64,000 nucleotides of DNA from Vibrio pomeroyi (GTDB lineage: Bacteria; Pseudomonadota; Gammaproteobacteria; Enterobacterales; Vibrionaceae): the NCBI RefSeq assembly GCF_024347595.1, contig NZ_AP025506.1:1116001-1180000 (forward strand), read 5' to 3'. Below the pieces are notes generated by a model. That model was given only the letters and a program-made list of their open reading frames with translations, did no database searches and was not told the DNA's origin. Below are positions 32,286 through 40,209 of the stretch, piece after piece. Each line of letters starts with the position of its first letter. Position 1 is the first letter of the stretch. A program made the translations under genes and the position numbers.

Positions 32286-33242
32286 ATGAGTAGTATTTTA
32301 GAGTGTATTCGTACTGTTGGACGAGGGGAAAGAGGGCGCAAGCCTTTATCGTTCGAACAAGCCTATCGCATCATGGATGAGTATTTAAGCGGTGAGGTCG
32401 GCGACGACCAAATGGCAATGCTACTTATGTTGATTCGTGTGCAGAATGAAACCAATGAAGAAATTGCAGGCTTTGTAAAAGCATTTCAATCTCGCGTTCC
32501 GGATTTAGGGGCCGATATTGATTGGCCTTGCTACGCGGGTAAGCGTAATGATACTGCGAGTGGTAAGCCTTGGAATTTGCTAGCAGCGAAGATACTGGCT
32601 GACGATGGTTACAAGGTATTGATGCATGGCTACATGGACAAGCCAAGTGGACGCACACACGTAGAGACTCACCTCGATCTTGTCGGTGTTCGTAGTGCTG
32701 CTGATCCGCAACAGGCCAAGCAAATTCTGGAAGAGGATGGTATTGCTTACTTACCGCTCGCCAACTTTGCGCCAGAAGCTCAAACGATGATTGGTTGGAA
32801 ACACCGTTACGGTTTGCGTACGCCAATCAACACTGTGGTTCGTGCATTAAACCCTGGTGGCGGTCGTTTGGGTTTGCGCGGCAGTTTCCATCCAGGCTTC
32901 CCACAACTTCATGCCGAAGTTGAGAGTGTGATTGGTAATAAATCCCACTCGGTAATTTCATTTAAAGGCATGAATGGTGAGTCGGAATACAACCCTAAGG
33001 TTAGCCAAACGGTGTGGATGAGTTCTCCTGACAAGGTTGAATCTTTCTATTGGGAAGAGATGATGAACTCTGATATTTCATTGCCGAGTGAGTGTGTTCT
33101 GGGTACGCCGGAAGATGAGATGGAATTGATGGCAAACACTGTTGTCGACAGCATGACGGCGATTCTTTTCGCTGAAACGCACGATAAAACTGAAGCCTAC
33201 ACAAAAGCTATCCGTCTTTGGGATGCGTATTGTGCTCGCTAG
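32286..33242 (+). CDS. ybiB: YbiB-family protein (anthranilate phosphoribosyltransferase-like fold)
   Basis: The protein has 318 residues. It belongs to the YbiB/TrpD2 group: helical N-domain KPLSFEQAYRIMDEYLSGEVGDDQMAMLLMLIRVQNETNEEIAGFVKA, then a nucleoside-phosphorylase class II-like domain with GKRNDTASGKPWNLLAAKILADDGYKVLMHG and RTPINTVVRALNPGGGRLGLRGSFHPGF. TrpD2 proteins bind nucleic acids and lack the GTGGD signature of true TrpD; that signature is also missing here. It is not a tryptophan gene. A terminator follows. Confidence 0.88.
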   Translation: MSSILECIRTVGRGERGRKPLSFEQAYRIMDEYLSGEVGDDQMAMLLMLIRVQNETNEEIAGFVKAFQSRVPDLGADIDWPCYAGKRNDTASGKPWNLLAAKILADDGYKVLMHGYMDKPSGRTHVETHLDLVGVRSAADPQQAKQILEEDGIAYLPLANFAPEAQTMIGWKHRYGLRTPINTVVRALNPGGGRLGLRGSFHPGFPQLHAEVESVIGNKSHSVISFKGMNGESEYNPKVSQTVWMSSPDKVESFYWEEMMNSDISLPSECVLGTPEDEMELMANTVVDSMTAILFAETHDKTEAYTKAIRLWDAYCAR

Positions 33243-33285
33243 CACTTGCTCATAAGTGTAAAGCGGTTTGAAAAATCATTAAGAG

Positions 33286-33312
33286 AAGGTCAGCGAGTGC
33301 TGGCCTTTTTTG
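33286..33312 (+). terminator. Terminator of ybiB
   Basis: AAGGTCAGC pairs with GCTGGCCTT (one T-G pair) around GAGT, followed by a T-run. Confidence 0.85.
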
Positions 33313-33376
33313 TGTCTGATGAGTCGTGAGTACTTTTTTGACATAGGTATTACCGACAATGAACCGATACTAAAGG

Positions 33377-33673
33377 TTATTTAACTCGCATCAGTTGGTG
33401 CATCTTATCTTCAAACTGAATCTCAATCACTTGTGAGATTTTCATCTTATCAACACGATCAAGCATCTTGGCTTGGTAGTCACGTTTTTTCATCCACTCT
33501 AACGGTTCTTTAAAACCATCTTCGTTTATCACAAATGATTGATCAGTGATGGAATCTTCAAAAATATGTACAACCCAAATACGCGATTGGAAATCCAATA
33601 ACTCGTTGAAGTAGGCCTTTAACTTAGAGCGATACTTAGAGACATAAGTTTGATTTGAGGTTGGAGAGGGCAT
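33377..33673 (-). CDS. Hypothetical cytoplasmic protein, 98 aa
   Basis: The start is uncertain: the ATG at 33671-33673 gives 98 residues but has no clear ribosome binding site, while a GTG at 33712 would add 13. The sequence (YVSKYRSKLKAYFNELLDFQSRIWVVHIFEDSITDQSFVINEDGFKEPLEWMKKRDYQAKMLDRVDKMKISQVIEIQFEDK) has mixed alpha/beta character and no membrane segment. I do not recognise it. It is a single-gene unit. Confidence 0.6.
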   Translation of the reverse strand: MPSPTSNQTYVSKYRSKLKAYFNELLDFQSRIWVVHIFEDSITDQSFVINEDGFKEPLEWMKKRDYQAKMLDRVDKMKISQVIEIQFEDKMHQLMRVK

Positions 33674-33867
33674 AGTGAACCGTGTTGAGACAATGAAAAG
33701 CGGCAAAGGCACCGTTGTCTTTATTATAACGCTTCACAGATAAGATTGTCAGATCGAATTAGGCAGTCGTGGTTATCGCACCATTGTTATCGCTATTACG
33801 GCTAATGCTTTAACGCTACTTGAGCGACTGCCTATGATCATTCCACCAAATTTGTGCTTTTGACGGA

Positions 33868-34101
33868 CTACTTTACGAAGAGACCGAAGTCGATCTCTTG
33901 TTCTCTCTGATATTTGATGAGCTTCACTTTCAGGTTGTGTTGCGCCGCTAAATCAATCGCCAAGCTCGACATGCGTTTTATCTCGTGAACACAGCTTGAG
34001 ATAAGTGGTTGCTCTTGGTTATCGACAGTGGCGATGAGTGTGTTTTCTGTACCGTCGTTACCTGAATAAACGTACGCGTACATGTTGTTGTCGTGTTGCA
34101 T
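33868..34101 (-). CDS. Hypothetical protein, 77 aa
   Basis: The protein starts at the ATG at 34099-34101, with AGGT about 6 nt upstream; an internal ATG at 34083 is an alternative. The sequence MYAYVYSGNDGTENTLIATVDNQEQPLISSCVHEIKRMSSLAIDLAAQHNLKVKLIKYQREQEIDFGL suggests a small alpha/beta cytosolic protein. I do not recognise the family. Confidence 0.6.
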   Translation of the reverse strand: MQHDNNMYAYVYSGNDGTENTLIATVDNQEQPLISSCVHEIKRMSSLAIDLAAQHNLKVKLIKYQREQEIDFGLFVK

Positions 34102-34405
34102 AAACTACCTAAATCGGGACTTTCTAATTATTAGTGTGGTGAAGATTACAGGGTTTATCTATTCAGGCTAGTTCGGCTAAGTAAGGCTAAGCAAGAGAAA
34201 GTAAGGCTTTGTAAGGGCTCTTTTTTTTCTTTTTTCTGTGCCACAAAAACTCTCCCGAGCCTTTTGCTGTCTCGTTTTTAAGGCTTGTTAGGTTTTACCT
34301 ATCAATAAAATTGTTGAAATCCATTTAGTAAAATCAAGATTTTAGACAACAATTAAGTTAACGAGATAGATAAAGACATCACGAAAGTATTTTAGGGAGA
34401 ACGCA
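34102..34405. other. 304-bp intergenic region, divergent promoters
   Basis: There is no gene. The left half has short imperfect repeats of GGCTAAG and TAAGGCT around 34175-34220. The right part is A+T-rich and leads to GGGAGA before the CBS-domain gene. It must carry promoters for both flanking genes. Confidence 0.5.
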
Positions 34406-34822
34406 ATGCATTCAATTAAAGTGAAAGATTACATGACGCAGCAGGTTGTGACATTCACTCCTGATATGCCGTTAAGTCTAGCGCTAGACAAAGTGATGCG
34501 CAGTCATCACATGGGCGGCCCAGTTATTGATGATAATGAACAAGTAATTGGTTTCCTTTCAGAGCAAGATTTATTAGAAAAATTGGTTAAGGTAAGTTAC
34601 TTCTGTCAAGACACACACATTGTTGGCGATTGCATGTATCAAGAGGTGTTGTCGGTATCGCCAGATCTATCCATTATTGAATTGGCAGACATGATGCAAG
34701 TGGGTAAACCAAAAGCTTACCCTGTGATCGACAACAGAAAGTTGGTCGGAATTATCACCAGGACAGATGTTTTAAGAGCAATTGGCAAGAACTTAGATGA
34801 ATGCTTCAAACATCCTGTATAG
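34406..34822 (+). CDS. Two-CBS-domain protein
   Basis: The protein has 138 residues made up almost only of two CBS motifs: residues ~5-60 (VKDYMTQQVVTFTPDMPLSLALDKVMRSHHMGGPVIDDNEQVIGFLSEQDLL) and ~75-130 (VGDCMYQEVLSVSPDLSIIELADMMQVGKPKAYPVIDNRKLVGIITRTDVLRAI). Such Bateman modules bind adenine nucleotides and report energy state. No attached catalytic domain is present, so any partner is unknown. Confidence 0.9.
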   Translation: MHSIKVKDYMTQQVVTFTPDMPLSLALDKVMRSHHMGGPVIDDNEQVIGFLSEQDLLEKLVKVSYFCQDTHIVGDCMYQEVLSVSPDLSIIELADMMQVGKPKAYPVIDNRKLVGIITRTDVLRAIGKNLDECFKHPV

Positions 34823-34866
34823 TGACGTGTTAAGAACGATTATTTTTCTCAACACCCATAAATGAC

Positions 34867-34889
34867 AAAAGGCGCACTAGCGCCTTTTT
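34867..34889 (+). terminator. Terminator of the CBS-domain gene
   Basis: AAAAGGCGC pairs with GCGCCTTTT around ACTA and ends in a T-run. It separates the CBS gene from the MATE gene. Confidence 0.88.
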
Positions 34890-34973
34890 CTTCGTAGAGT
34901 TTTTGTAGATCTGTTGTCATAGAGCTCAAACAGCGAAGCTTTGACTTGTGGTGTTCCAGCTTTTGGAGGTTTC

Positions 34974-36437
34974 ATGTCAAACCAAACTGCAAAGTTTGTA
35001 GAAGGTTCAACGATGCGCCACATCTTGGTGATGTCGGGGGCTGGCTCTGTTGGCTTGATGGCACTGTTTGTGGTCGATTTACTCGATATGCTGTTTATCA
35101 GTATGTTGGGACAAGTTGAATTGGCCGCCGCAGTCGGTTTTGCAGGTACTCTCACTTTCTTCTCTACTTCCGTTTCGATCGGCACCTCTATTGCAATGGG
35201 CGCGTTGGTTTCAAAGGCGATAGGCTCTAAAGACAGAGACCACGCAAGAAACCTCAGCACCAGTATCATGTTAACCGCGTTTGTGATCAGTTCGACGGTC
35301 ACTGCGATTATGTACGCTTACATCCCTGAACTGCTCGCGGCGATTGGTGCGAAAGGTTTGGCGGCAGAACGTGCACAAGCGTATTTACAGATTTTGCTCC
35401 CTAGTGGGCCATTCCTAGCCTTGGCAATGGCGGCGGGTGCCGGTTTAAGAGCAGCTGGAGATGCGAAGCGTTCAATGTGGGCGACCTTGTCTGGCGGTAT
35501 TGTTAATGCAATCTTGGATCCTCTATTTATCTTTGGTTTTGGTTGGAACATCGAAGGGGCGGCCATTGCTTCTGTCGTTGCACGCTTTTCGGTTCTTTTC
35601 TTCTCGCTTTATCCTTTGATTCGCAGCCATGAGCTTGTAGCTCCTCCGTCACTGGTGCAGTGGCGCATCAATATTCGCCCAATCTTAGCAATCGCGATCC
35701 CCGCAATTATCACTAATACCGCCACACCGATCGGTAATGCGATTGTGACGACCGGTATTGCGCAATACGGTGAAGACTTCGTCGCAGGCTTTGCTGTGAT
35801 TGGCCGTTTAACGCCCGTGTGTTTTGCTGTGATTTTTGCCTTGTCTGGTGCGGTAGGCCCCATCATTGGTCAGAACTTCGGTGCCGAGCGAATGGACAGA
35901 GTCAAAGAGACGCTGAATAACTCGCTGTTAGTGACCACGGTGTACACCATCGCTGTGTGTATTCTTTTGTACTTCATGCAAGGCTATGTGATTCAAGGCT
36001 TCAGCCTGCAAGGTGATGCGGCCGTTATTGTTGCTGCGTTTTGTACTTATGTAGCGCTGACCTTCACCTTTAACGGTGCCCTGTTTGTCGCGAACACTTC
36101 ATTCAATAATCTAGGTAAGCCTCTTTACTCAACGGCGTTGAACTTAGGTAAGGCGACACTGGGTACTCTGCCATTCGTTTACTTGGGTTCACAATGGTAT
36201 GGCGCGTTAGGTGTGCTGTACGGACAAGCGCTGGGTAATATCTTGTTCGGTTTGTTGGGTATCTTGGTGCTTCGTTACCATATCTCAGAGTTGATGGAAG
36301 GATCTCAGGTCGACCCTGTCGAAGACGATGTGTCTATTGTGAGCTTGAATACACAGCCTTTCTGTTCACACGATGCCGTTCTGATTGATGATGTATCCGC
36401 AAATAGAGAAGAGTGTGCCGAGCTTAAGCCTCAGTAA
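34974..36437 (+). CDS. MATE-family multidrug/cation efflux transporter
   Basis: The product has 487 residues from the ATG at 34974, with GGAGG a few bases upstream; the frame is open earlier, but not in MATE-like sequence. Twelve membrane helices are visible in two halves. Typical MATE segments are DLLDMLFISMLGQVELAAAVGFAGTLTFF, ALAMAAGAGLRAAGDAKRSMWATLSGGIVNAILDPLFIFGFGW and LSGAVGPIIGQNFGAERMDRVKETL. The C-terminal ~40 residues are hydrophilic and may be disordered. It exports drugs or cationic compounds using Na+ or H+. Confidence 0.93.
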   Translation: MSNQTAKFVEGSTMRHILVMSGAGSVGLMALFVVDLLDMLFISMLGQVELAAAVGFAGTLTFFSTSVSIGTSIAMGALVSKAIGSKDRDHARNLSTSIMLTAFVISSTVTAIMYAYIPELLAAIGAKGLAAERAQAYLQILLPSGPFLALAMAAGAGLRAAGDAKRSMWATLSGGIVNAILDPLFIFGFGWNIEGAAIASVVARFSVLFFSLYPLIRSHELVAPPSLVQWRINIRPILAIAIPAIITNTATPIGNAIVTTGIAQYGEDFVAGFAVIGRLTPVCFAVIFALSGAVGPIIGQNFGAERMDRVKETLNNSLLVTTVYTIAVCILLYFMQGYVIQGFSLQGDAAVIVAAFCTYVALTFTFNGALFVANTSFNNLGKPLYSTALNLGKATLGTLPFVYLGSQWYGALGVLYGQALGNILFGLLGILVLRYHISELMEGSQVDPVEDDVSIVSLNTQPFCSHDAVLIDDVSANREECAELKPQ

Positions 36438-36493
36438 GAGTGACCTACTTGGTTGAGACTTTTAAATAAATTGCATTAAACGATAACTTCTCC

Positions 36494-36525
36494 TTGACCT
36501 TGGAGCTACCTCCAAGGTTTATACT
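36494..36525 (+). promoter_or_regulatory. MerR/ZntR-type promoter of the metal ATPase gene
   Basis: -35 TTGACC (36494-36499) and -10 TATACT (36520-36525) are separated by 20 bp, longer than the normal 17. The spacer holds a perfect dyad ACCTTGGAG-CTAC-CTCCAAGGT (36497-36518). A stretched spacer with a central dyad is diagnostic of MerR-family activation, and this dyad closely resembles the ZntR/CueR operators. The transcript would begin about 70 nt before the ATPase gene. Confidence 0.88.
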
Positions 36526-36602
36526 TTCGATGAACTTAAGGTTCTGTTGTTGTGCTTAAACGACAACGGCCTCAAGGCTTTTGAGTATTAAGGAGATACA
36601 TT

Positions 36603-38957
36603 ATGTGCGCAAAACACGCAGCGTGCCGCTCAGCAAAAGTGGACGTTCAACCTCAAGCGGTGGGAGCCGGTTGCTCTAGCCCTAAAATTTCAAGCATCAC
36701 TGCAGCTGGCGTTTCGTCAGGATGTTGCAGCTCTTCTGCAGCGGCGTCATCGTCGTCTGGAGATGATTGCTGTGGATCGGATAGTGGAGAAGAAGACAGT
36801 CAGTCCTCAACCTTATCTCTCGATGCCCAATTTTCCAAAAGTTGGTTGGTTGCCGGAATGGACTGCCCAGCTTGTGCAAGAAAAATAGAAAACGCGATCA
36901 GTAACATTGACGGTGTGATTCAAGCGCAGGTTCTCTTTGCTACCGAAAAGCTGGTTGTGAAATTTGATAATGAAAGTCTTGCTGACACCATTGAACAAGT
37001 CTCTATCAAAACTGGCTTCCCATTAACGGAAGTGGGTTCTAAGAAAGAAAAACAACAACCAGAGACCTTTTGGCAAGCTCATATTCAACCCAATTTACAG
37101 ATCATAGCGATTGCAGCTGCAATGCTGTTCGCTGCGCTTCTGAAAAGTACTTCTCCTCAATTAAGTGAAGGCTTATTCACTGTCACCTGTTTACTCGGTT
37201 TATACCCGGTAGCGAAGAAAGCCGTGCAATTGGCTCGCTCGGGTACGCCTTTTGCCATCGAAACCTTAATGAGTGTCGCTGCGCTCGGTGCTTTGTATCT
37301 TGGTGAAACCGCGGAAGCGGCGATGGTGTTGCTGTTGTTCTTGATTGGTGAGCGCCTAGAAGCGTTTGCGTCATCAAGAGCAAGAAGTGGCGTTCAAGCT
37401 TTAATGGCATTAGTACCAGAGAACGCGACCAAGATTATCAACGGTGAACGTGTTGAAGTGGCGGTAAGTGAACTTGTCCCTGGTGATGTCATTGAAGTGG
37501 CGGCGGGTTCTCGTTTGCCTGCTGACGGTCAGCTGATGACTGATGCCGCGAGCTTTGATGAAAGCGCGTTAACGGGTGAATCTGTTCCTGTTGAACACAT
37601 CGAAGGTAACAGCATCATGGCAGGCGCTGTGGTGGTCGATAAAGTCGTGCGTATTACTATCACCTCTAAGCAAGGTGAAAATGCGATTGACCGTATTCTT
37701 CACCTGATTGAAGAGGCGGAATCTCGTAAAGCACCACTGGAACGTTTCCTTGATAAGTTCAGCCGTTGGTACACGCCGTTAATGATGTTGGTTGCTTTGT
37801 TGGTGATCATCACGCCGCCACTGTTGTTCGCTCAACCTTGGGAAACATGGGTCTACCGTGGTCTAGCGTTATTGTTGATTGCTTGTCCGTGTGCCTTGGT
37901 TATCTCGACGCCAGCTGCGATTACTTCAGGCTTAGCAGCAGCAGCGAAGCGTGGCGCGCTAATTAAAGGCGGCGCAGCACTAGAGCAGCTTGGCAAGATT
38001 CAAACCATTGCTTTTGATAAGACGGGTACATTGACTGAGGGTAAACCTCAAGTAACCGATATTCAGGCATTATCAGATTGGCAACAAAACGCGATGCTTC
38101 GTGTGGTTGGTGCTATCGAAGTGGGATCTACTCATCCATTGGCGCAGTCGCTGGTGGCTAAAGTAAACGATCTGAATATTGAGATCCCAGAATCGCACAA
38201 CAAGAAAGCGCTGATTGGTAGTGGTGTGGAAGGCGATGTCGATGGTGTTAAATACCAAGTTCTAGCTCCTTCTAAAGTGACTTTCGATCTTGATACTGAG
38301 GTTGTGTCTCAGGTAGAAGCTCTAGAAGGCGAGGGTAAGACGGTTGTTATTGCCTTAGAGCTTAAGCATCAAGAAGAATCAGCAGAGCAAGCGACACCGA
38401 TTGGTTTGATTGCGTGGCAAGATACGTTACGCAGTGACGCTAAGGTTGCGATTGAACGACTTAACGACTTGGGTATTCAATCTATCATGTTGACGGGTGA
38501 CAACCCACGCAGTGCGGCGGCTATAAGTAGCAAGATTGGTATGCAGTACAAGGCGAGCCTACTTCCAAGCGATAAAGTATCTTATGTTGAAGAGCTTTCT
38601 CAACAATCGCACGTTGCGATGGTCGGGGATGGCATCAATGATGCGCCAGCGATGAAAACCGCCAACGTGGGTATCGCGATGGGCGGAGGGACTGATGTTG
38701 CGTTAGAAACGGCGGATTCAGCACTGACTCATAACCGCTTAACAGAACTGCCAGCGATGATTGAGCTATCGCAAGCAACCATGAACAATATTCGTCAAAA
38801 CGTGGCTCTCGCGCTCGGTTTGAAAGGTGTGTTCTTGGTGACGAGCTTGTTCGGAATTACCGGTCTGTGGGTTGCAGTGTTAGCCGATAGTGGCGCAACT
38901 GCATTGGTGACATTGAACGCATTGCGTCTGCTTCGATTCAAATCTAAAGCGGATTAA
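36603..38957 (+). CDS. zntA: Zn(II)/Cd(II)/Pb(II)-translocating P1B-type ATPase
   Basis: The protein has 784 residues starting at an ATG with AAGGAGATACATT upstream. It exports heavy metals across the inner membrane using ATP. A Cys-rich N-terminal tail (first ~65 residues, with GCCSSS and DDCCGSD clusters) precedes one heavy-metal-associated domain with GMDCPACARKIE. Next come the transmembrane CPC motif (IACPCALVIS, ~427), the phosphorylated Asp in DKTGTLTEGKP (~473), HP (GSTHPLAQS) and GDGINDAPA. GMDCPAC plus a CPC motif and C-terminal DSGATALVTLNALRLL point to the ZntA class, not CopA. The MerR-type promoter agrees. Confidence 0.94.
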   Translation: MCAKHAACRSAKVDVQPQAVGAGCSSPKISSITAAGVSSGCCSSSAAASSSSGDDCCGSDSGEEDSQSSTLSLDAQFSKSWLVAGMDCPACARKIENAISNIDGVIQAQVLFATEKLVVKFDNESLADTIEQVSIKTGFPLTEVGSKKEKQQPETFWQAHIQPNLQIIAIAAAMLFAALLKSTSPQLSEGLFTVTCLLGLYPVAKKAVQLARSGTPFAIETLMSVAALGALYLGETAEAAMVLLLFLIGERLEAFASSRARSGVQALMALVPENATKIINGERVEVAVSELVPGDVIEVAAGSRLPADGQLMTDAASFDESALTGESVPVEHIEGNSIMAGAVVVDKVVRITITSKQGENAIDRILHLIEEAESRKAPLERFLDKFSRWYTPLMMLVALLVIITPPLLFAQPWETWVYRGLALLLIACPCALVISTPAAITSGLAAAAKRGALIKGGAALEQLGKIQTIAFDKTGTLTEGKPQVTDIQALSDWQQNAMLRVVGAIEVGSTHPLAQSLVAKVNDLNIEIPESHNKKALIGSGVEGDVDGVKYQVLAPSKVTFDLDTEVVSQVEALEGEGKTVVIALELKHQEESAEQATPIGLIAWQDTLRSDAKVAIERLNDLGIQSIMLTGDNPRSAAAISSKIGMQYKASLLPSDKVSYVEELSQQSHVAMVGDGINDAPAMKTANVGIAMGGGTDVALETADSALTHNRLTELPAMIELSQATMNNIRQNVALALGLKGVFLVTSLFGITGLWVAVLADSGATALVTLNALRLLRFKSKAD

Positions 38958-38990
38958 ATCGAGCTCACCGACATAGAGCATTCTTAATAT

Positions 38991-39030
38991 AAAAAGCGCC
39001 TTTAGCGGTAATACGCTAAAGGCGCTTTTT
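38991..39030. terminator. Strong terminator after zntA
   Basis: A perfect 17-bp stem is formed by 38991-39007 and 39014-39030 around GTAATA, with A's before and T's after, so it works on both strands. Confidence 0.93.
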
Positions 39031-39124
39031 GTCTCATTAGTATGCAACACAGGCGTATGGATTGCTTATTTTTGTGATGCCAATCGGTTTTTCGTGAAAC
39101 TTGAAATCTTGTTGCGATCATTCA

Positions 39125-39140
39125 TGTGACGGGTATCACT
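39125..39140. promoter_or_regulatory. CRP-like site upstream of udp
   Basis: TGTGA-CGGGTA-TCACT matches the CRP consensus TGTGA-N6-TCACA at nine of ten positions. It lies about 100 nt before the udp start codon. CRP (with CytR) control of udp is known in enterics and Vibrio. Confidence 0.65.
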
Positions 39141-39240
39141 TCATTTTGTGGTGAGCTTGGTTAGAGTGTGTTCGTACCCCACGAATTTACTATGAGCTTA
39201 AATAAGGGTAAAAATCCCAATAAGCCAAAAGGAGCGAACT

Positions 39241-39999
39241 ATGTCTCAAGCTGTTTTCCATTTAGGTGTTACTGAAGCAGATCTTAACGGTGCTACTCTT
39301 GCGATCATCCCTGGTGATCCTGCTCGTGTACAAAAAATTGCAGAAGAGATGGAGAATCCAGTATTTCTTGCTAGCCATCGTGAATACACACTTTACCGCG
39401 CAGAACTAGACGGCAAGCCAGTTGTTGTATGTTCAACAGGTATCGGTGGTCCATCTACTTCTATCGCTGTAGAAGAGCTAGCTCAACTGGGTGTTCGCAC
39501 TTTCCTTCGTGTTGGTACTACTGGTGCTATCCAACCTCACGTAAACGTGGGTGACATGATTGTTTCTACTGGTTCTGTTCGTCTAGACGGCGCTAGCCTG
39601 CACTTTGCTCCAATGGAGTTCCCTGCAGTAGCTGACTTCGAAGTGGCAACAGCAATGAAAGCAGCCGTTGAAGAGTCTGGCGCTGCAGTTCACATGGGCG
39701 TAACGGCTTCAAGTGATACTTTCTACCCAGGTCAAGAGCGTTACGACACCTTCTCTGGTCGCGTTGTTAAGCGTTTCCAAGGTTCTATGCAAGAATGGCA
39801 AGACATGGGCGTTCTAAACTTCGAGATGGAATCTGCAACGCTGCTAACTATGTGTGCAAGTTCTGGTCTGAAAGCGGGTTGTGTTGCGGGTGTAATCATC
39901 AACCGTACTCAAAAAGAGACGCCTGACCACGATACGCTAAAAGTAACTGAAGCACGTTCAATCAAAGTGGTTGTAGAAGCTGCTCGAAAAATGCTTTAA
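39241..39999 (+). CDS. udp: Uridine phosphorylase
   Basis: The protein has 252 residues, the usual Udp length. It splits uridine with phosphate to uracil and ribose-1-phosphate. Motifs are [31 protein letters not shown] (phosphate-binding GDP..R), [34 protein letters not shown], and [13 protein letters not shown], where Glu and Met contact the ribose. AAGGAGCGAACT gives a strong ribosome binding site. It is a single-gene unit with a CRP-like site upstream and a terminator behind. Confidence 0.97.
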   Translation: MSQAVFHLGVTEADLNGATLAIIPGDPARVQKIAEEMENPVFLASHREYTLYRAELDGKPVVVCSTGIGGPSTSIAVEELAQLGVRTFLRVGTTGAIQPHVNVGDMIVSTGSVRLDGASLHFAPMEFPAVADFEVATAMKAAVEESGAAVHMGVTASSDTFYPGQERYDTFSGRVVKRFQGSMQEWQDMGVLNFEMESATLLTMCASSGLKAGCVAGVIINRTQKETPDHDTLKVTEARSIKVVVEAARKML

Positions 40000-40057
40000 G
40001 TCTTAAAGTGCTCTAAGTTTTAGAGAGCATTAAGTCTTCAAGTGACATTAAATTTTG

Positions 40058-40091
40058 AAAATGGCCGCATTGAATAATGCGGCCATTTTTT
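40058..40091 (+). terminator. Terminator of udp
   Basis: AAATGGCCGCATT pairs with AATGCGGCCATTT around GAAT, followed by a T-run. Confidence 0.92.
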
Positions 40092-40129
40092 GTGCCGTCT
40101 GAAAGTAATCAATAGAGAAAACAGACAAC

Positions 40130-40169
40130 AAAAAAGGCGAGTGACTTAATGGTCATTCGCCTTTTTTAG
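40130..40169 (-). terminator. Terminator of the CARF-nuclease gene
   Basis: AAAAAAGGCGAGTGAC pairs with GTCATTCGCCTTTTTT (one wobble) around TTAATG. On the minus strand it ends in a T-run, about 40 bp after the gene stop. Confidence 0.88.
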
Positions 40170-40209
40170 ATTTGCTTAAGAGCGTTGAGCTCCAAGAGTC
40201 AATTTGTTT

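Noticed and set aside
34877..35302. 141-residue minus-strand frame inside the MATE gene
   Set aside because: It lies largely opposite the clearly coding MATE transporter; its Pro/Val/Ile composition is that of an antisense shadow.
39069..39090. TGTGATGCC... as a second CRP site before udp
   Set aside because: Only the left half-site matches; the right half is absent.
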